Shown piece after piece: positions 7,588-16,302 of a DNA stretch of 38,458 nt (positions are counted from its first letter, which is position 1; each line of letters begins with the position of its first letter). The stretch is from Salinivirgaceae bacterium (GTDB taxonomy: Bacteria > Bacteroidota > Bacteroidia > Bacteroidales > Salinivirgaceae), in the NCBI GenBank assembly GCA_027858775.1, contig JAQICA010000288.1:1-38458 (forward strand). The letters are read 5' to 3'. Below the pieces are notes generated by a model. That model saw only the letters and a list, made by a program, of their open reading frames with translations, did not search any database and was not told the DNA's origin. The translations under genes and the position numbers were made by a program.

Positions 7588-8496
7588 ATGAGATTATTAG
7601 TAACGGTATGTTTATTTATACTAAGTGCCTCGCTGACTTTAGCACAAGAAACTGGGGAAAACAATGAATTACTAAAAGATACTGTATGGAGATTTGAAGG
7701 CCAGTCTAGTTTTAATTTTACCCAGGGGTTCCTGGAAAACTGGACACAAGGGGGCGAAAATTTCTTAAGTGGAATAATTTTGAACGACTACACGTTATCG
7801 TACGACAAGGAAAAGTCTTCGTGGGAAAATAATATGAGCTATAAACTTGGAGCGACTCAGCAAGGCGAGGAACGGTTACGAAAAAACGAAGATCTTTTCG
7901 ATTTTAGCAGTAAATATGGTTACGATCTATCGAATAAAAACATATTTTTCACCAATATCATTTCATTTAAAACACAAATGTTTAAAGGTTTTGATTATGC
8001 AAATGATAACGACAGCATAGCTATAAGCCGATTTTTAAATCCCGGACACATCGTAATTGCAACAGGATTTGAATATAAATACAAAAAAATACTGAGTGCC
8101 ATGGCATCTCCGTTATCGGGAAAAGTCACCCTAATGACCGATACAGCCCACTACGATCCTGTAGCTTTTGGTATTGATGAAGGCGAGAACTTTAGAGCGG
8201 AGATGGGTGCTTATGTTAAAATTAAATTTAAAAAAGAAGTGGTGAAAAATGTAAATTTAAGCACGACACTAGAATTGTTTAACAACTACTTCAGCAACCC
8301 CGAAAACATTGATATTGACTGGCAAACGACTATTACGTTTAATGTAAACAAATACATAAAAACCACGATATTTGCTCACGTAATTTATGACGACGATGTA
8401 CCTATCCCATTAACAGGAGGAAGAACAACTCGTAATTTTCAGATAAAGGAGACGCTGGGAATCGGTCTGGCCTATAGTATCAACAAGTACAAGTAA
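7588..8496 (+). CDS. DUF3078 outer-membrane protein
   Basis: A 302-residue protein with a signal peptide (residues 1-19, ending TLAQ). The N-terminal signature FLENWTQGGENFLSG is the hallmark of the Bacteroidota DUF3078 family. The rest is amphipathic beta-strand (NMSYKLGATQQGEERLRKNED, KNIFFTNIISFKTQMF, ending GIGLAYSINKYK), consistent with an outer-membrane beta-barrel. The family has no established function. It converges on the UbiA-family gene with only 14 bases between the two stop codons. Confidence 0.85.
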   Translation: MRLLVTVCLFILSASLTLAQETGENNELLKDTVWRFEGQSSFNFTQGFLENWTQGGENFLSGIILNDYTLSYDKEKSSWENNMSYKLGATQQGEERLRKNEDLFDFSSKYGYDLSNKNIFFTNIISFKTQMFKGFDYANDNDSIAISRFLNPGHIVIATGFEYKYKKILSAMASPLSGKVTLMTDTAHYDPVAFGIDEGENFRAEMGAYVKIKFKKEVVKNVNLSTTLELFNNYFSNPENIDIDWQTTITFNVNKYIKTTIFAHVIYDDDVPIPLTGGRTTRNFQIKETLGIGLAYSINKYK

Positions 8497-8510
8497 CCAA
8501 TACGTGCGTT

Positions 8511-9371
8511 TCATATAAAAATTGAGATGGTAAAAAATGTTGCGTAAACAATACTGGCCACGCCATTTGTAGTAAAAAATGCAACATTAATACGCGATAA
8601 ATCGTGTGGTTTGACAATGGTATGTTGGTAAAGCAGCATACCTCCAAACACCGCATTCCCCACAAAATAGACGAAGTTAAGCTCCAGCATAAAACCAACA
8701 ATTACCACCAAAGCAAACGAAAAAAGATGCGAAATACGGGCTGTGAGCATGGCTCTTTTCGTTCCCAAATATGCGGGCAACGAAAATAGATGATGCTCCT
8801 TATCAAAATCCTCATCCTGCAAAGCATAAATAATATCGAAACCGGCTACCCACAGCAAAACTGCCACTGAAAGCAACACCGGCGGCAATCGAAATTCGCC
8901 TGAAACCGACAAAAATGCACCAATTGGCGCCAAAGCCAGCCCAACACCTAAAATAAAATGGCAAAGCCAGGTAAACCGCTTGGTTAAACTATAACCCAGG
9001 ACAACAATCATGGCTACAAACGACAAATAAAAGCACAACGAATTGATAAACCATGTGGTTGCTATAAATGCTGCAACATTGAAACCGACAAACACCCGTG
9101 CCGCAGTTACAGAAACCTTACCAGCCGGAATTTCCCGGTTGGCGGTACGATGGTTATCGGCATCAATTTCGCTATCAATCAACCGATTAAAACCCATGGC
9201 TGCATTTCGGGCAAAAACCATGGCTAATAAAACTTTTAACAAATCGATCCACTGAAAACCGTAGTCATAAACGGTAGTTGCCATAAAAAAACCAACCAAT
9301 GCAAAAGGAAGTGCAAAAATAGTGTGGGCAAACTTAACGAGTGACAGATATTTTTGTATTTTACCAAACAA
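8511..9371 (-). CDS. UbiA-family polyprenyltransferase (4-hydroxybenzoate type / MqnP-like)
   Basis: A 286-residue membrane protein with about eight to nine transmembrane segments. It carries both Asp-rich motifs of the UbiA family: NRLIDSEIDADNHRT (N-x3-D-x3-D) around residues 102-116 and DIIYALQDEDFDKEH in the second half. These bind Mg2+ and the prenyl diphosphate. The family joins a polyprenyl chain to an aromatic ring in quinone or related lipid synthesis. Sequence style matches the UbiA-like group that includes MqnP of the futalosine menaquinone pathway, but no other menaquinone gene is nearby, so the exact acceptor is not settled. Confidence 0.88.
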   Translation of the reverse strand: MFGKIQKYLSLVKFAHTIFALPFALVGFFMATTVYDYGFQWIDLLKVLLAMVFARNAAMGFNRLIDSEIDADNHRTANREIPAGKVSVTAARVFVGFNVAAFIATTWFINSLCFYLSFVAMIVVLGYSLTKRFTWLCHFILGVGLALAPIGAFLSVSGEFRLPPVLLSVAVLLWVAGFDIIYALQDEDFDKEHHLFSLPAYLGTKRAMLTARISHLFSFALVVIVGFMLELNFVYFVGNAVFGGMLLYQHTIVKPHDLSRINVAFFTTNGVASIVYATFFTISIFI

Positions 9372-9433
9372 AACGATACAATTTTAATGATTAAGCTCAT
9401 TACTGAATTCTTTCTAAAACTCAGTAAAGGCTA

Positions 9434-9441
9434 CAAATATA
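9434..9441 (-). promoter_or_regulatory. -7 box TATATTTG of the UbiA-family gene
   Basis: Reading on the minus strand gives TATATTTG, an exact TAnnTTTG match, about 62 bases before the start codon at 9371. It lies in the 94-base divergent gap with the exosortase gene, whose own promoter I cannot place. Confidence 0.5.
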
Positions 9442-9465
9442 GCCCAAATCATTGATTTAAAAAAA

Positions 9466-10044
9466 ATGGTGAACGACTCCAAACATACAACCTTTATTAA
9501 GCATCTGTTCTTCTCAGGTCGTAATATCAATATGGCTCTGGCTTTCGTACTTGGCTTAATCATAACGACTTTGATAATGGATTTTCCCCAATTTTCAAAA
9601 CCGGTTGCCCAGAGTAGTTTCACCATAGCATTTAGTCATTTTCTAGCTTACTTAACAGCTCAACTGATTGAATTGGCGGGCTACACAGTATCGCTGACCA
9701 AGAGTTCAATCATGTTTAATCAAACAAATGGAGTGTATTTCGATTTTGGCTGTCTGGGCTATCGGCAAGTTATTTGGTTTATTGTTTTTATGATAATAAT
9801 CAGGGGTCCCGCCTTACACAAATTGTGGTACATTCCCATGGGTGCTATCGTTATCCAAATAAGCAATGTACTGCGCGCTGCCATCATAGCCATTGTAAAC
9901 TTCCACTCGCCACAATCATTTGAATTAATTCACACACAAGGCTCTATTTGGATAATTTACGGAACAGTACTGACATTATGGCTTATTTGGTTAAGCATGT
10001 ATGAGGATATTAATAAACAAAACAAACAGAATTTATTGAACTGA
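9466..10044 (+). CDS. exosortase/archaeosortase family protein
   Basis: A 192-residue polytopic membrane protein with five to six membrane segments. It has the three catalytic positions of the exosortase/archaeosortase superfamily in order: Cys96 in FDFGCLGYRQ, Arg137 in ISNVLRAAIIA and His156 in FELIHTQGSIWIIYG. These transpeptidase-like enzymes cleave C-terminal sorting tails (PEP-CTERM and analogues) at the membrane and pass the protein on for anchoring or modification. Which exosortase subtype this is I cannot say. None of the proteins in the window has an evident C-terminal motif plus membrane helix plus Arg cluster, so its substrate is elsewhere. Confidence 0.85.
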   Translation: MVNDSKHTTFIKHLFFSGRNINMALAFVLGLIITTLIMDFPQFSKPVAQSSFTIAFSHFLAYLTAQLIELAGYTVSLTKSSIMFNQTNGVYFDFGCLGYRQVIWFIVFMIIIRGPALHKLWYIPMGAIVIQISNVLRAAIIAIVNFHSPQSFELIHTQGSIWIIYGTVLTLWLIWLSMYEDINKQNKQNLLN

Positions 10045-10129
10045 TTAATAATTTATTAACAAAAAAGCAACAACCATTTTGAACAGAACTGGAATAGCAT
10101 TTGTTAAACTGATAGTAAAAACGACAGCT

Positions 10130-10717
10130 ATGATTTCAAATCTCGATCCATATAAATTTACAGAAGATCCGAAACGAATAAAGCCCGGTGCAGTGCTGGT
10201 TTCGGAACCCTTTACCCGCGATGCATACTTTAGCAAGTCGGTTGTGTTGGTTACAGAACACAACAAAGATGGAACCGTTGGTTTTATTCTGAATAAGCCC
10301 GTGACCACATCACTGCAAGATTTGATCAAAAACTTCCCCGATATTTCGGCCAATGTGTCGATAGGGGGTCCTGTGGATACTAATACAGTGCATTTTATAC
10401 ACACATTGGGTGCACAAATTGATGGAACAAAAGCCATAAAGCCAGGCCTATTTTGGAGTGGCGATTTTAAGAAATTAACTCAATTAGCATCTCTGAATTT
10501 AGTAGATGAACGCCACATCAAGTTTTTTATCGGCTATGCCGGCTGGGAAGTAGGCCAATTAGAAACCGAGATTAAAAAGAATTACTGGAAAATATCGAAT
10601 TTACCGCTAAGCAACATACTCGACAACGACCCTCGCTTATGGTACACTGCCGTAGAGGAGCTTGGCGAACCATTTAGACCATGGCTTAACGTTCCGGAAA
10701 ATCCATCGTGGAATTAG
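10130..10717 (+). CDS. YqgE/AlgH family protein
   Basis: A 195-residue cytoplasmic protein of the UPF0301 (YqgE/AlgH) family, whose biochemical role is not settled. Family signatures are KPGAVLVSEPF near the N-terminus, a VGFILNKP block, the GGPV loop in SIGGPVDTNTVHF, FWSGDF, and FFIGYAGWEVGQLE. I take the ATG at 10130; an upstream TTG at 10079 would add 17 residues that do not resemble the family. It starts 85 bases after the exosortase gene. The last codons and stop lie inside a 25-bp tandem duplication. Confidence 0.88.
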   Translation: MISNLDPYKFTEDPKRIKPGAVLVSEPFTRDAYFSKSVVLVTEHNKDGTVGFILNKPVTTSLQDLIKNFPDISANVSIGGPVDTNTVHFIHTLGAQIDGTKAIKPGLFWSGDFKKLTQLASLNLVDERHIKFFIGYAGWEVGQLETEIKKNYWKISNLPLSNILDNDPRLWYTAVEELGEPFRPWLNVPENPSWN

Positions 10718-10755
10718 GGAATTGAGTTGATCGTGGAATTAGGGAATTGAGTTGA
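10706..10755. repeat. 25-bp tandem duplication across the yqgE stop codon
   Basis: ATCGTGGAATTAGGGAATTG plus AGTTG occurs twice in direct succession (10706-10730, 10731-10755), followed by a degenerate third half copy (TTTAGGAATTAAGGGAAT). The first copy contains the final Ser-Trp-Asn codons and TAG stop of the YqgE-family gene, so the protein is unaffected. Confidence 0.85.
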
Positions 10756-11104
10756 TTTAGGAATTAAGGGAATGGATAGTTCGCAGGTAGAAGCGCAATT
10801 CATTGCGGCTGATGGTAAGTAGGAATAATCCCGGAGGAATTACATGTCTACAGAAAAAAGTTTATTTCTTGCACAACAAGATCCATGGGCGAAAAGGCAC
10901 TGGTGGAAATGATACGGGCTTGAGCAACAACCAAATTGAGTGATTTCCGCTCAACAATTAAAGTGCAACGAATTAAACATATTCAGTACGCAAACAGAAC
11001 TTGAAAAACTCAGTCCTCGACTACATGCTACCTGTCGGTAATTTTGATAGAAAGAACCCATTTAAAGCCTGCTACAAACCCGAAACTTTCTTTATATTTG
11101 CCAT
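10718..11104. other. 387-bp intergenic region before surE
   Basis: Apart from the tandem duplication at its start, it holds a 22-codon frame at 10844-10912 preceded by a GGAGG seven bases upstream, unusual in this window, and the surE -7 box at 11093-11100. No larger gene is visible. Confidence 0.5.
11093..11100 (+). promoter_or_regulatory. -7 box TATATTTG of the surE operon
   Basis: Exact TAnnTTTG match. Transcription would begin near 11106, at the TTG codon at 11105 or about 23 bases before the alternative TTG at 11129. It probably drives surE and the genes behind it. Confidence 0.6.
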
Positions 11105-11917
11105 TTGAACAAAAAAACCGACAACACATTGGAAAATAAAAACCGACCACTCATATTTGTATCAAACGACGATGGTTACTATGCCTCAGGATTGGCAGTA
11201 CTCATTGATATTGTCTCCAAATATGGCGATGTAATTGCAGTAGCACCAGAGAGCGCGCGTTCAGGCATGTCGCACGCTATAACCATAAAAGAACCATTAC
11301 GGTTAACAAAAATCAGAGACGATGCAGGTGTAAAAATCTACAAATGCAATGGCACACCTGTAGATTGCGTTAAACTGGGTTTGAACCAAGCCGTTCCGAG
11401 GCTCCCCGACATTATGGTTAGTGGAATAAACCATGGATCGAATGCTTCAATTTCAGTAATTTACTCAGGCACCATGGGAGCTGCCATAGAAGCATGCCTC
11501 AATGGAGTGATATCCATTGGTTTTTCGTTGCTCGACCACTCTGCCGATGCCGATTTCTCAGCAGCCAAGGCTTATGTAGAGAATATTTTCAAGTTTGTAC
11601 TCGAAAATGGGCTGCCCGACTATACCACACTAAACGTAAATGTTCCGAAGCTCCCGGCAAGCGAGATTAAAGGTGTTCGGGTGTGCAGACAAACCCACGG
11701 TACATGGAAAGAAAAATTTGAGAAACGTACCGATCCACACAATCACGATTATTATTGGCTCACCGGCTCATTTAATAATTTTGAACCCGACGCAAAAGAT
11801 ACTGACGAATGGGCGCTGGCCAATAACTTTGTTGCTGTAGTTCCCATAAAAGCAGACTTTACGGCCTACCACGTGTTGGAGCACATTACCAAACTAAACC
11901 ACGATAACGATGACTAA
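11105..11917 (+). CDS. surE: 5'/3'-nucleotidase SurE
   Basis: A SurE-family nucleotidase (up to 270 residues) that removes phosphate from nucleoside 5'- and 3'-monophosphates and short polyphosphate. The metal-binding site is seen in IFVSNDDGYYASGL (usual form is NDDG-(I/Y)-x-A-x-G). Further family blocks are VAPESARSGMSHAIT, NGTPVDCVKLGL and MVSGINHGSNASISVIYSGTMGAA. The start is uncertain: no ATG fits. TTG at 11105 adds a short polar leader and would give an almost leaderless mRNA; TTG at 11129 gives MENKNRPLIFVSNDDG, closer to family length. It overlaps the next gene by eight bases, the head of a surE-lpxB cluster. Confidence 0.92.
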   Translation: MNKKTDNTLENKNRPLIFVSNDDGYYASGLAVLIDIVSKYGDVIAVAPESARSGMSHAITIKEPLRLTKIRDDAGVKIYKCNGTPVDCVKLGLNQAVPRLPDIMVSGINHGSNASISVIYSGTMGAAIEACLNGVISIGFSLLDHSADADFSAAKAYVENIFKFVLENGLPDYTTLNVNVPKLPASEIKGVRVCRQTHGTWKEKFEKRTDPHNHDYYWLTGSFNNFEPDAKDTDEWALANNFVAVVPIKADFTAYHVLEHITKLNHDNDD

Positions 11918-12203
11918 ACGATTTGATAATATATGGCTTGGGTTGGGACTGTCAATAATTCTTACTGCCATTGCCTTTTTTGGGTTTTATTATATAAATG
12001 AAGATCGGTTTCATACCCTGTCTACGTTTTTTAACTACATCACTTTTACCGGTATGTTTTCGTCGGTAATTAGCCTGAGCGCCCTACCCAACCTGATATT
12101 ATTTTTTCTGTTTATCTGGACACGTCGGTATCGATCGGCTCGCGGTGTTTTAACCGCCGTAATGCTAATTACCTTACTCGTGGCCTTTTTACGGTTAAGC
12201 TAA
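11910..12203 (+). CDS. small membrane protein between surE and lpxB
   Basis: A 97-residue hydrophobic protein with three predicted membrane helices (around 10-28, 38-70 with a break, and 80-95) and a basic TRRYRSARG loop between the second and third. No known domain is recognised. It overlaps surE by eight bases and is followed by lpxB after 20 bases, so it is translated from the same message; this placement suggests an envelope-related role but does not prove it. Confidence 0.7.
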   Translation: MTKRFDNIWLGLGLSIILTAIAFFGFYYINEDRFHTLSTFFNYITFTGMFSSVISLSALPNLILFFLFIWTRRYRSARGVLTAVMLITLLVAFLRLS

Positions 12204-12223
12204 CATAAAATCAAAAAATATAA

Positions 12224-13360
12224 ATGAAGTACTACATTATAGCAGGCGAAGCATCGGGCGACTTACACGGAGCAAATCTAATCAGAGGCATACAAAATAC
12301 CGATGATGAAGCCGTTATACGAGCATGGGGCGGAGACCTAATGGAACAAAACGGGGCAATGCTGGTTCGGCACTACAAGGAAACTGCTGTTATGGGGTAC
12401 ATGAGTGTAATTAAGAGCCTGGGTAAAATTCGCAAAAACCTATCGTACTGCAAAGCCGACATTCTGGATTTTAATCCCGATGTAGTAATATTCATTGACT
12501 ATCCCGGGTTCAATCTGCGTATTGCCAAATTTGCAAAAAAAGCCGGCTTTAAAACCTACTACTATATTGCACCAAAAATTTGGGCGTGGAAAACATATCG
12601 TATAAAATCCATTAAAAAATATGTCGATCGCCTCTACTCCATACTGCCATTTGAGGTTGATTTTTACAAAGACTACAATTACGAAATTGAATATGTGGGA
12701 AACCCGCTTCTCGACGCCATTGACACACAACTAAAGCGAAATGAACTTTTCGATGATTTTGTTAAGCGCCATAATGCGCTGCAAAAACCCATAATTGCAC
12801 TACTCCCCGGCAGTCGCCGACAAGAAATTAGCAACTTATTGCCCATGATGCTAAGAGCAAAATCAGCATTCCCAAACTATCAGTTTCTGATTTCTTCAGC
12901 GCCCGGCATTTCCGACGATTTTTACACGCAATTTATTGAAAATAAAGAAACTACTATTGTTCGAAACGACACCTACCAATTATTAAAACATGCCGATGGA
13001 GCCATTGTAGCATCGGGAACAGCAGTACTGGAAACGGCACTGATAGGCACGCCTCAGGTGGCTGTTTACAAAATAGGCGGCGGATATCTTGCACACTTTT
13101 TAGGTCAATTGGTACTCAGAATAAAATGGGCTACCTTGCCAAATTTAATTATGCAACGAGAAATAGTTAAAGAGCTTTTACAGAAAGACTTTACGTTATC
13201 GAAACTAACAAAAGAACTTACCGCCATATTGCCTGCAGGCAACAAACGAGAACAACAACTTAATAATTACAATGCTCTTTACACAAAAATGGGTAATACC
13301 GGAGCATCGGCAAGAGCCGCAGAATCGATAGTGAAACACTTAAAAGCCGACAAAAAATGA
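12224..13360 (+). CDS. lpxB: lipid-A-disaccharide synthase
   Basis: A 378-residue GT19 glycosyltransferase that condenses UDP-2,3-diacylglucosamine with lipid X to give the beta-1,6 disaccharide core of lipid A at the inner face of the cytoplasmic membrane. Signatures are the N-terminal IIAGEASGDLHGANL, FIDYPGFNLRIAK, YYIAPKIWAWK, LLPGSRRQEI and the late GTAVLETAL block in the UDP-binding half. Length is normal. It shares a four-base overlap with the next gene and lies in the surE operon. Confidence 0.95.
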   Translation: MKYYIIAGEASGDLHGANLIRGIQNTDDEAVIRAWGGDLMEQNGAMLVRHYKETAVMGYMSVIKSLGKIRKNLSYCKADILDFNPDVVIFIDYPGFNLRIAKFAKKAGFKTYYYIAPKIWAWKTYRIKSIKKYVDRLYSILPFEVDFYKDYNYEIEYVGNPLLDAIDTQLKRNELFDDFVKRHNALQKPIIALLPGSRRQEISNLLPMMLRAKSAFPNYQFLISSAPGISDDFYTQFIENKETTIVRNDTYQLLKHADGAIVASGTAVLETALIGTPQVAVYKIGGGYLAHFLGQLVLRIKWATLPNLIMQREIVKELLQKDFTLSKLTKELTAILPAGNKREQQLNNYNALYTKMGNTGASARAAESIVKHLKADKK

Positions 13361-14526
13361 TCAGGACAATCCTCATAATTGCCCTCATATTCAGTATACA
13401 CATTTCAAATGGTCAGAGTATAAACGTAGGACTATTTAATAAGTTCAACGTTAAAACTCTGGTATTTAAACCACTAAAAGGGACATTCTTCCTTGAAAAT
13501 GACAATGGGTACAAAGAAAAAATAAAAAGCAACGATGTTATTTACATCACCCTAGTTGGCGATAAAATCAGTGTTTGGGGTCTTGAAAAACATTTAGGAC
13601 TAAGCGAAAGCATAGCCATAACACCAAAAAAAGAGCAAGCGCTCTTTAGCCTCGAACCCGCCTTTCCGGCTTTGCCCAAAAGACGGTACGAGGGCAGTTT
13701 GCAAATTCTAATTCACCCCGACGATAAACTCACAATTGTAAATGCAATTGGATTCGAAAAATATGTAGCTTCGGTGGTGGAAGCAGAAAGTGGAGTGCGT
13801 GCAACACATGAATTTTACAAATCGCAAGCCACCATTAGCCGCACTTATGCTCTTAACCATATAGACCGGCATCAGAATGAAAATTTTAGTGTTTGCGACG
13901 ACGTGCACTGTCAGGTTTACAAAGGGATGCAAACACAGAACTCCAAAATTAAACAAGCCGTTGACGCTACACGCGGAGTCGTTATTACAGACAAAAACAA
14001 CCAATTAATTACCGCTGCATTCCACTCTAATAGCGGAGGCTACACCATTAGTTCTGAAGATGTGTGGAGTGCCGCAATGCCATATTTGCGCGGAAAACAA
14101 GATCCGTACTGGGATAATCAGCACAATTCGCACTGGACAGCTACCATTGAAATAGATGATTGGATTACATTTATCGAAGAAATGGGAATTAAACTTCCCG
14201 AAAAGTATAACCCTCAAGAGCTTTTCACATTTCATCATCCGAGCAGAACCCGAAACCTGGTAATTGCCGATCAGTTGGTTCCGCTAAAACAGGTAAGAAA
14301 CCATTTCCAGCTCCGATCTACATTCTTTTCCATAGAACCACAGGGTAATCAACTGCTTATTAAAGGACGTGGTTACGGCCATGGCGTAGGATTATCGCAG
14401 GAAGGAGCCATGAAAATGGCTCGCATGGGAAAAAACTTCGAAGATATTATCCACTTCTATTATTACGATGTTCAACTCATTAATATCGATTCCACAACCT
14501 ACCTACTCAGGCTGCTAAGTCAATAA
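13357..14526 (+). CDS. SpoIID/LytB domain protein (probable peptidoglycan lytic transglycosylase)
   Basis: A 389-residue secreted protein with a signal peptide (residues 1-19, ending SNGQ). The SpoIID domain spans most of the second half: VASVVEAESGVRATHEFYKSQATISRTYA, which includes the Glu regarded as catalytic in SpoIID, then HCQVYKGMQT, FHSNSGGYT and the closing GRGYGHGVGLSQEGAMKMA. In Bacillus, SpoIID cleaves denuded peptidoglycan glycan strands; in Bacteroidota, related proteins are probably general cell-wall remodelling enzymes. The start overlaps lpxB by four bases, placing lipid A and wall functions on one transcript. Confidence 0.88.
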   Translation: MIRTILIIALIFSIHISNGQSINVGLFNKFNVKTLVFKPLKGTFFLENDNGYKEKIKSNDVIYITLVGDKISVWGLEKHLGLSESIAITPKKEQALFSLEPAFPALPKRRYEGSLQILIHPDDKLTIVNAIGFEKYVASVVEAESGVRATHEFYKSQATISRTYALNHIDRHQNENFSVCDDVHCQVYKGMQTQNSKIKQAVDATRGVVITDKNNQLITAAFHSNSGGYTISSEDVWSAAMPYLRGKQDPYWDNQHNSHWTATIEIDDWITFIEEMGIKLPEKYNPQELFTFHHPSRTRNLVIADQLVPLKQVRNHFQLRSTFFSIEPQGNQLLIKGRGYGHGVGLSQEGAMKMARMGKNFEDIIHFYYYDVQLINIDSTTYLLRLLSQ

Positions 14527-14569
14527 TATTCAAATACTTAGAATACGAACATCATAATAATATATAAGC

Positions 14570-14600
14570 TTGCATCATAATAAATTTTCATGTACTTTAG
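14570..14600 (+). promoter_or_regulatory. promoter TTG-N20-TACTTTAG of the YD-like lipoprotein
   Basis: A -33 TTG at 14570-14572 is followed after exactly 20 bases by TACTTTAG at 14593-14600, one base off the TAnnTTTG consensus. It puts the transcript start near 14606 and the ATG at 14615, implying a leader of about nine bases. Confidence 0.5.
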
Positions 14601-14614
14601 CAAAAAAAAACATT

Positions 14615-15190
14615 ATGAAATGGAACGTCATTACTACACTCATCGTCATCTTAACAGGACTTACAGCCTGCAACACACCTATTAAAACCGATGATACGGA
14701 AACAAACCCGACCTCAGCAGAAAACAAATACAAAACCCTGGAAGTTAGCAATATAACACAATACGCGAAAGATTTGGCATTTTACTATTCTACAAATATT
14801 GGCCGCCGAATACAAACGACAAACTTTGACACCACCGGGCGAATGATAAAAATTACCCGATACGATAAAATCGGGGATATTTGCTACACAGAACACATCA
14901 CCCCTACTGACGAAAACCCGGACAAATCATATAAACAGCGCATTTCCAGCGATACACTAACCATAAAAAATTTCGATCCGGATGACGAACTTATTAATAG
15001 AGTAGCTTATACCTACAATGAAAATGGGAATAAAAAAAGCATGATTAAATGCAACGCCGAAGATAGCGTCACTGCCAAAACTACTTACAAATATTACCCA
15101 AACGGATTGCTGAAACAAGATATTTACTGGAACGTCGACATCAACAAACCGGAGCAAATCATTACCTACAAATACGAGTTTTGCAAATAA
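14615..15190 (+). CDS. lipoprotein with YD-type repeat-like strands
   Basis: A 191-residue protein from the ATG at 14615 (the frame is open upstream, but only this start gives a clean lipoprotein signal). Lipobox Cys is residue 19 (LTGLTAC). The rest has short repeated units such as FDTTGRMIKITRYDKIGD, AYTYNENGNKKS and YKYYPNGLLKQDIYW, which resemble the tyrosine-rich YD or MORN-like strand repeats found in many Bacteroidota lipoproteins. No enzyme motif. It has its own promoter and converges on the aminotransferase gene. Confidence 0.75.
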   Translation: MKWNVITTLIVILTGLTACNTPIKTDDTETNPTSAENKYKTLEVSNITQYAKDLAFYYSTNIGRRIQTTNFDTTGRMIKITRYDKIGDICYTEHITPTDENPDKSYKQRISSDTLTIKNFDPDDELINRVAYTYNENGNKKSMIKCNAEDSVTAKTTYKYYPNGLLKQDIYWNVDINKPEQIITYKYEFCK

Positions 15191-15213
15191 CAAAAAACAC
15201 AAGCTACCGCCAA

Positions 15214-16302
15214 CTACATGCAGCTGCGCATAGTCTCAAGTACCTTTCGGTTCTCCCTCTCTGTACCTACCGAAATACGAAGTAAATACCGATCGGCCAC
15301 ATGCGGAGAAACTGGTAATACATGAATATTATTCTCCAAAAGCTTTGCATAAATTTTTTCGCCTGCACCGATCGATGAAAAAACCAGCAAAACAAAATTT
15401 GCATGACTTGCCGGAATTTCAAAACCAAGTTCCCCGCCTATACGCTCCAATTCTGTCGACAGCACATCTCTATACAACACAACATCATCTACACGTTCCT
15501 GAATAAGTTGCAAATATTGGTTATTAGAAAGAATTACGGACAAAATCTGAGAAGCATAACCGTTAAGGCTAAAAGGAAGTATAAGCTTTCGCAGATGCCC
15601 AAGTAGTTTGGAACTTGCTATAAGGTACCCGGCGCGTAGTGCCGCAAGTCCAAAAGCCTTTGAAAATGAGCGTACAATAATAATATTATCATATTCGTCT
15701 ACTAAATCTTTAAACGTAGTTCCCGAAAATTCGAAATAGACTTCATCAATTACAAACAGACAAAACCGATACTTTTCAAGCAAGGTTTGCAGCAAAGCCG
15801 GCTCAATACACTGCCCTGTGGGGTTGTTTGGCGAATCAATAACAATCACAGCAGGCTCGCTTATGTTTGGAAATAATTCAAATGTGTACCGATAATTGTC
15901 ATCTAATTGCCAATGAATACATTTCAATTCGTTCATACGACAATGGTAGTCGAAGAGCGAAAAAGATGGTTCAGGAATTACGAAATACCGATCTGCGAAA
16001 GCATTAAAAATGGTAGTGATTGCCGCTCCTGCACCGGCAGTGGCCAAAATGTGGTCGGGCTGTACATCTGCATATTGGGCAATTAATCGCTCTAAATCAG
16101 CATTATGTGGCTTTGGATAGCGATTCAGTAAAACATCGCCTAAAGCAGCATGGATCTCATCTTTTAGAAGTTGGGGTAATTCAAATGGTAATTCGTTCCG
16201 ATCCAAAAGTACAGCCCCATCGGCCTGAAGATTAATTTTATGACGAGCCTCATTATGCAACACGGCATTGGTAAAAAAATTGGCAAGATTAAACGTTTTC
16301 AT
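15214..16302 (-). CDS. HisC-like class I/II aminotransferase
   Basis: A 362-residue fold-type I PLP aminotransferase. The cofactor lysine is K215 in SFSKAFGLAALRAGY; other family marks are SPNNPTG at 157-163, VIDEVY with Asp186 and Tyr189, and the C-terminal RISVGTERENR substrate-carboxylate Arg. The closest style is histidinol-phosphate aminotransferase and CobD-like enzymes, but no other histidine genes are near, and its partner is a GRAS-domain protein whose stop codon overlaps this start by four bases. I therefore infer a specialised role in making or modifying a small amine or amino acid together with that protein, not necessarily histidine synthesis. Confidence 0.85.
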   Translation of the reverse strand: MKTFNLANFFTNAVLHNEARHKINLQADGAVLLDRNELPFELPQLLKDEIHAALGDVLLNRYPKPHNADLERLIAQYADVQPDHILATAGAGAAITTIFNAFADRYFVIPEPSFSLFDYHCRMNELKCIHWQLDDNYRYTFELFPNISEPAVIVIDSPNNPTGQCIEPALLQTLLEKYRFCLFVIDEVYFEFSGTTFKDLVDEYDNIIIVRSFSKAFGLAALRAGYLIASSKLLGHLRKLILPFSLNGYASQILSVILSNNQYLQLIQERVDDVVLYRDVLSTELERIGGELGFEIPASHANFVLLVFSSIGAGEKIYAKLLENNIHVLPVSPHVADRYLLRISVGTERENRKVLETMRSCM

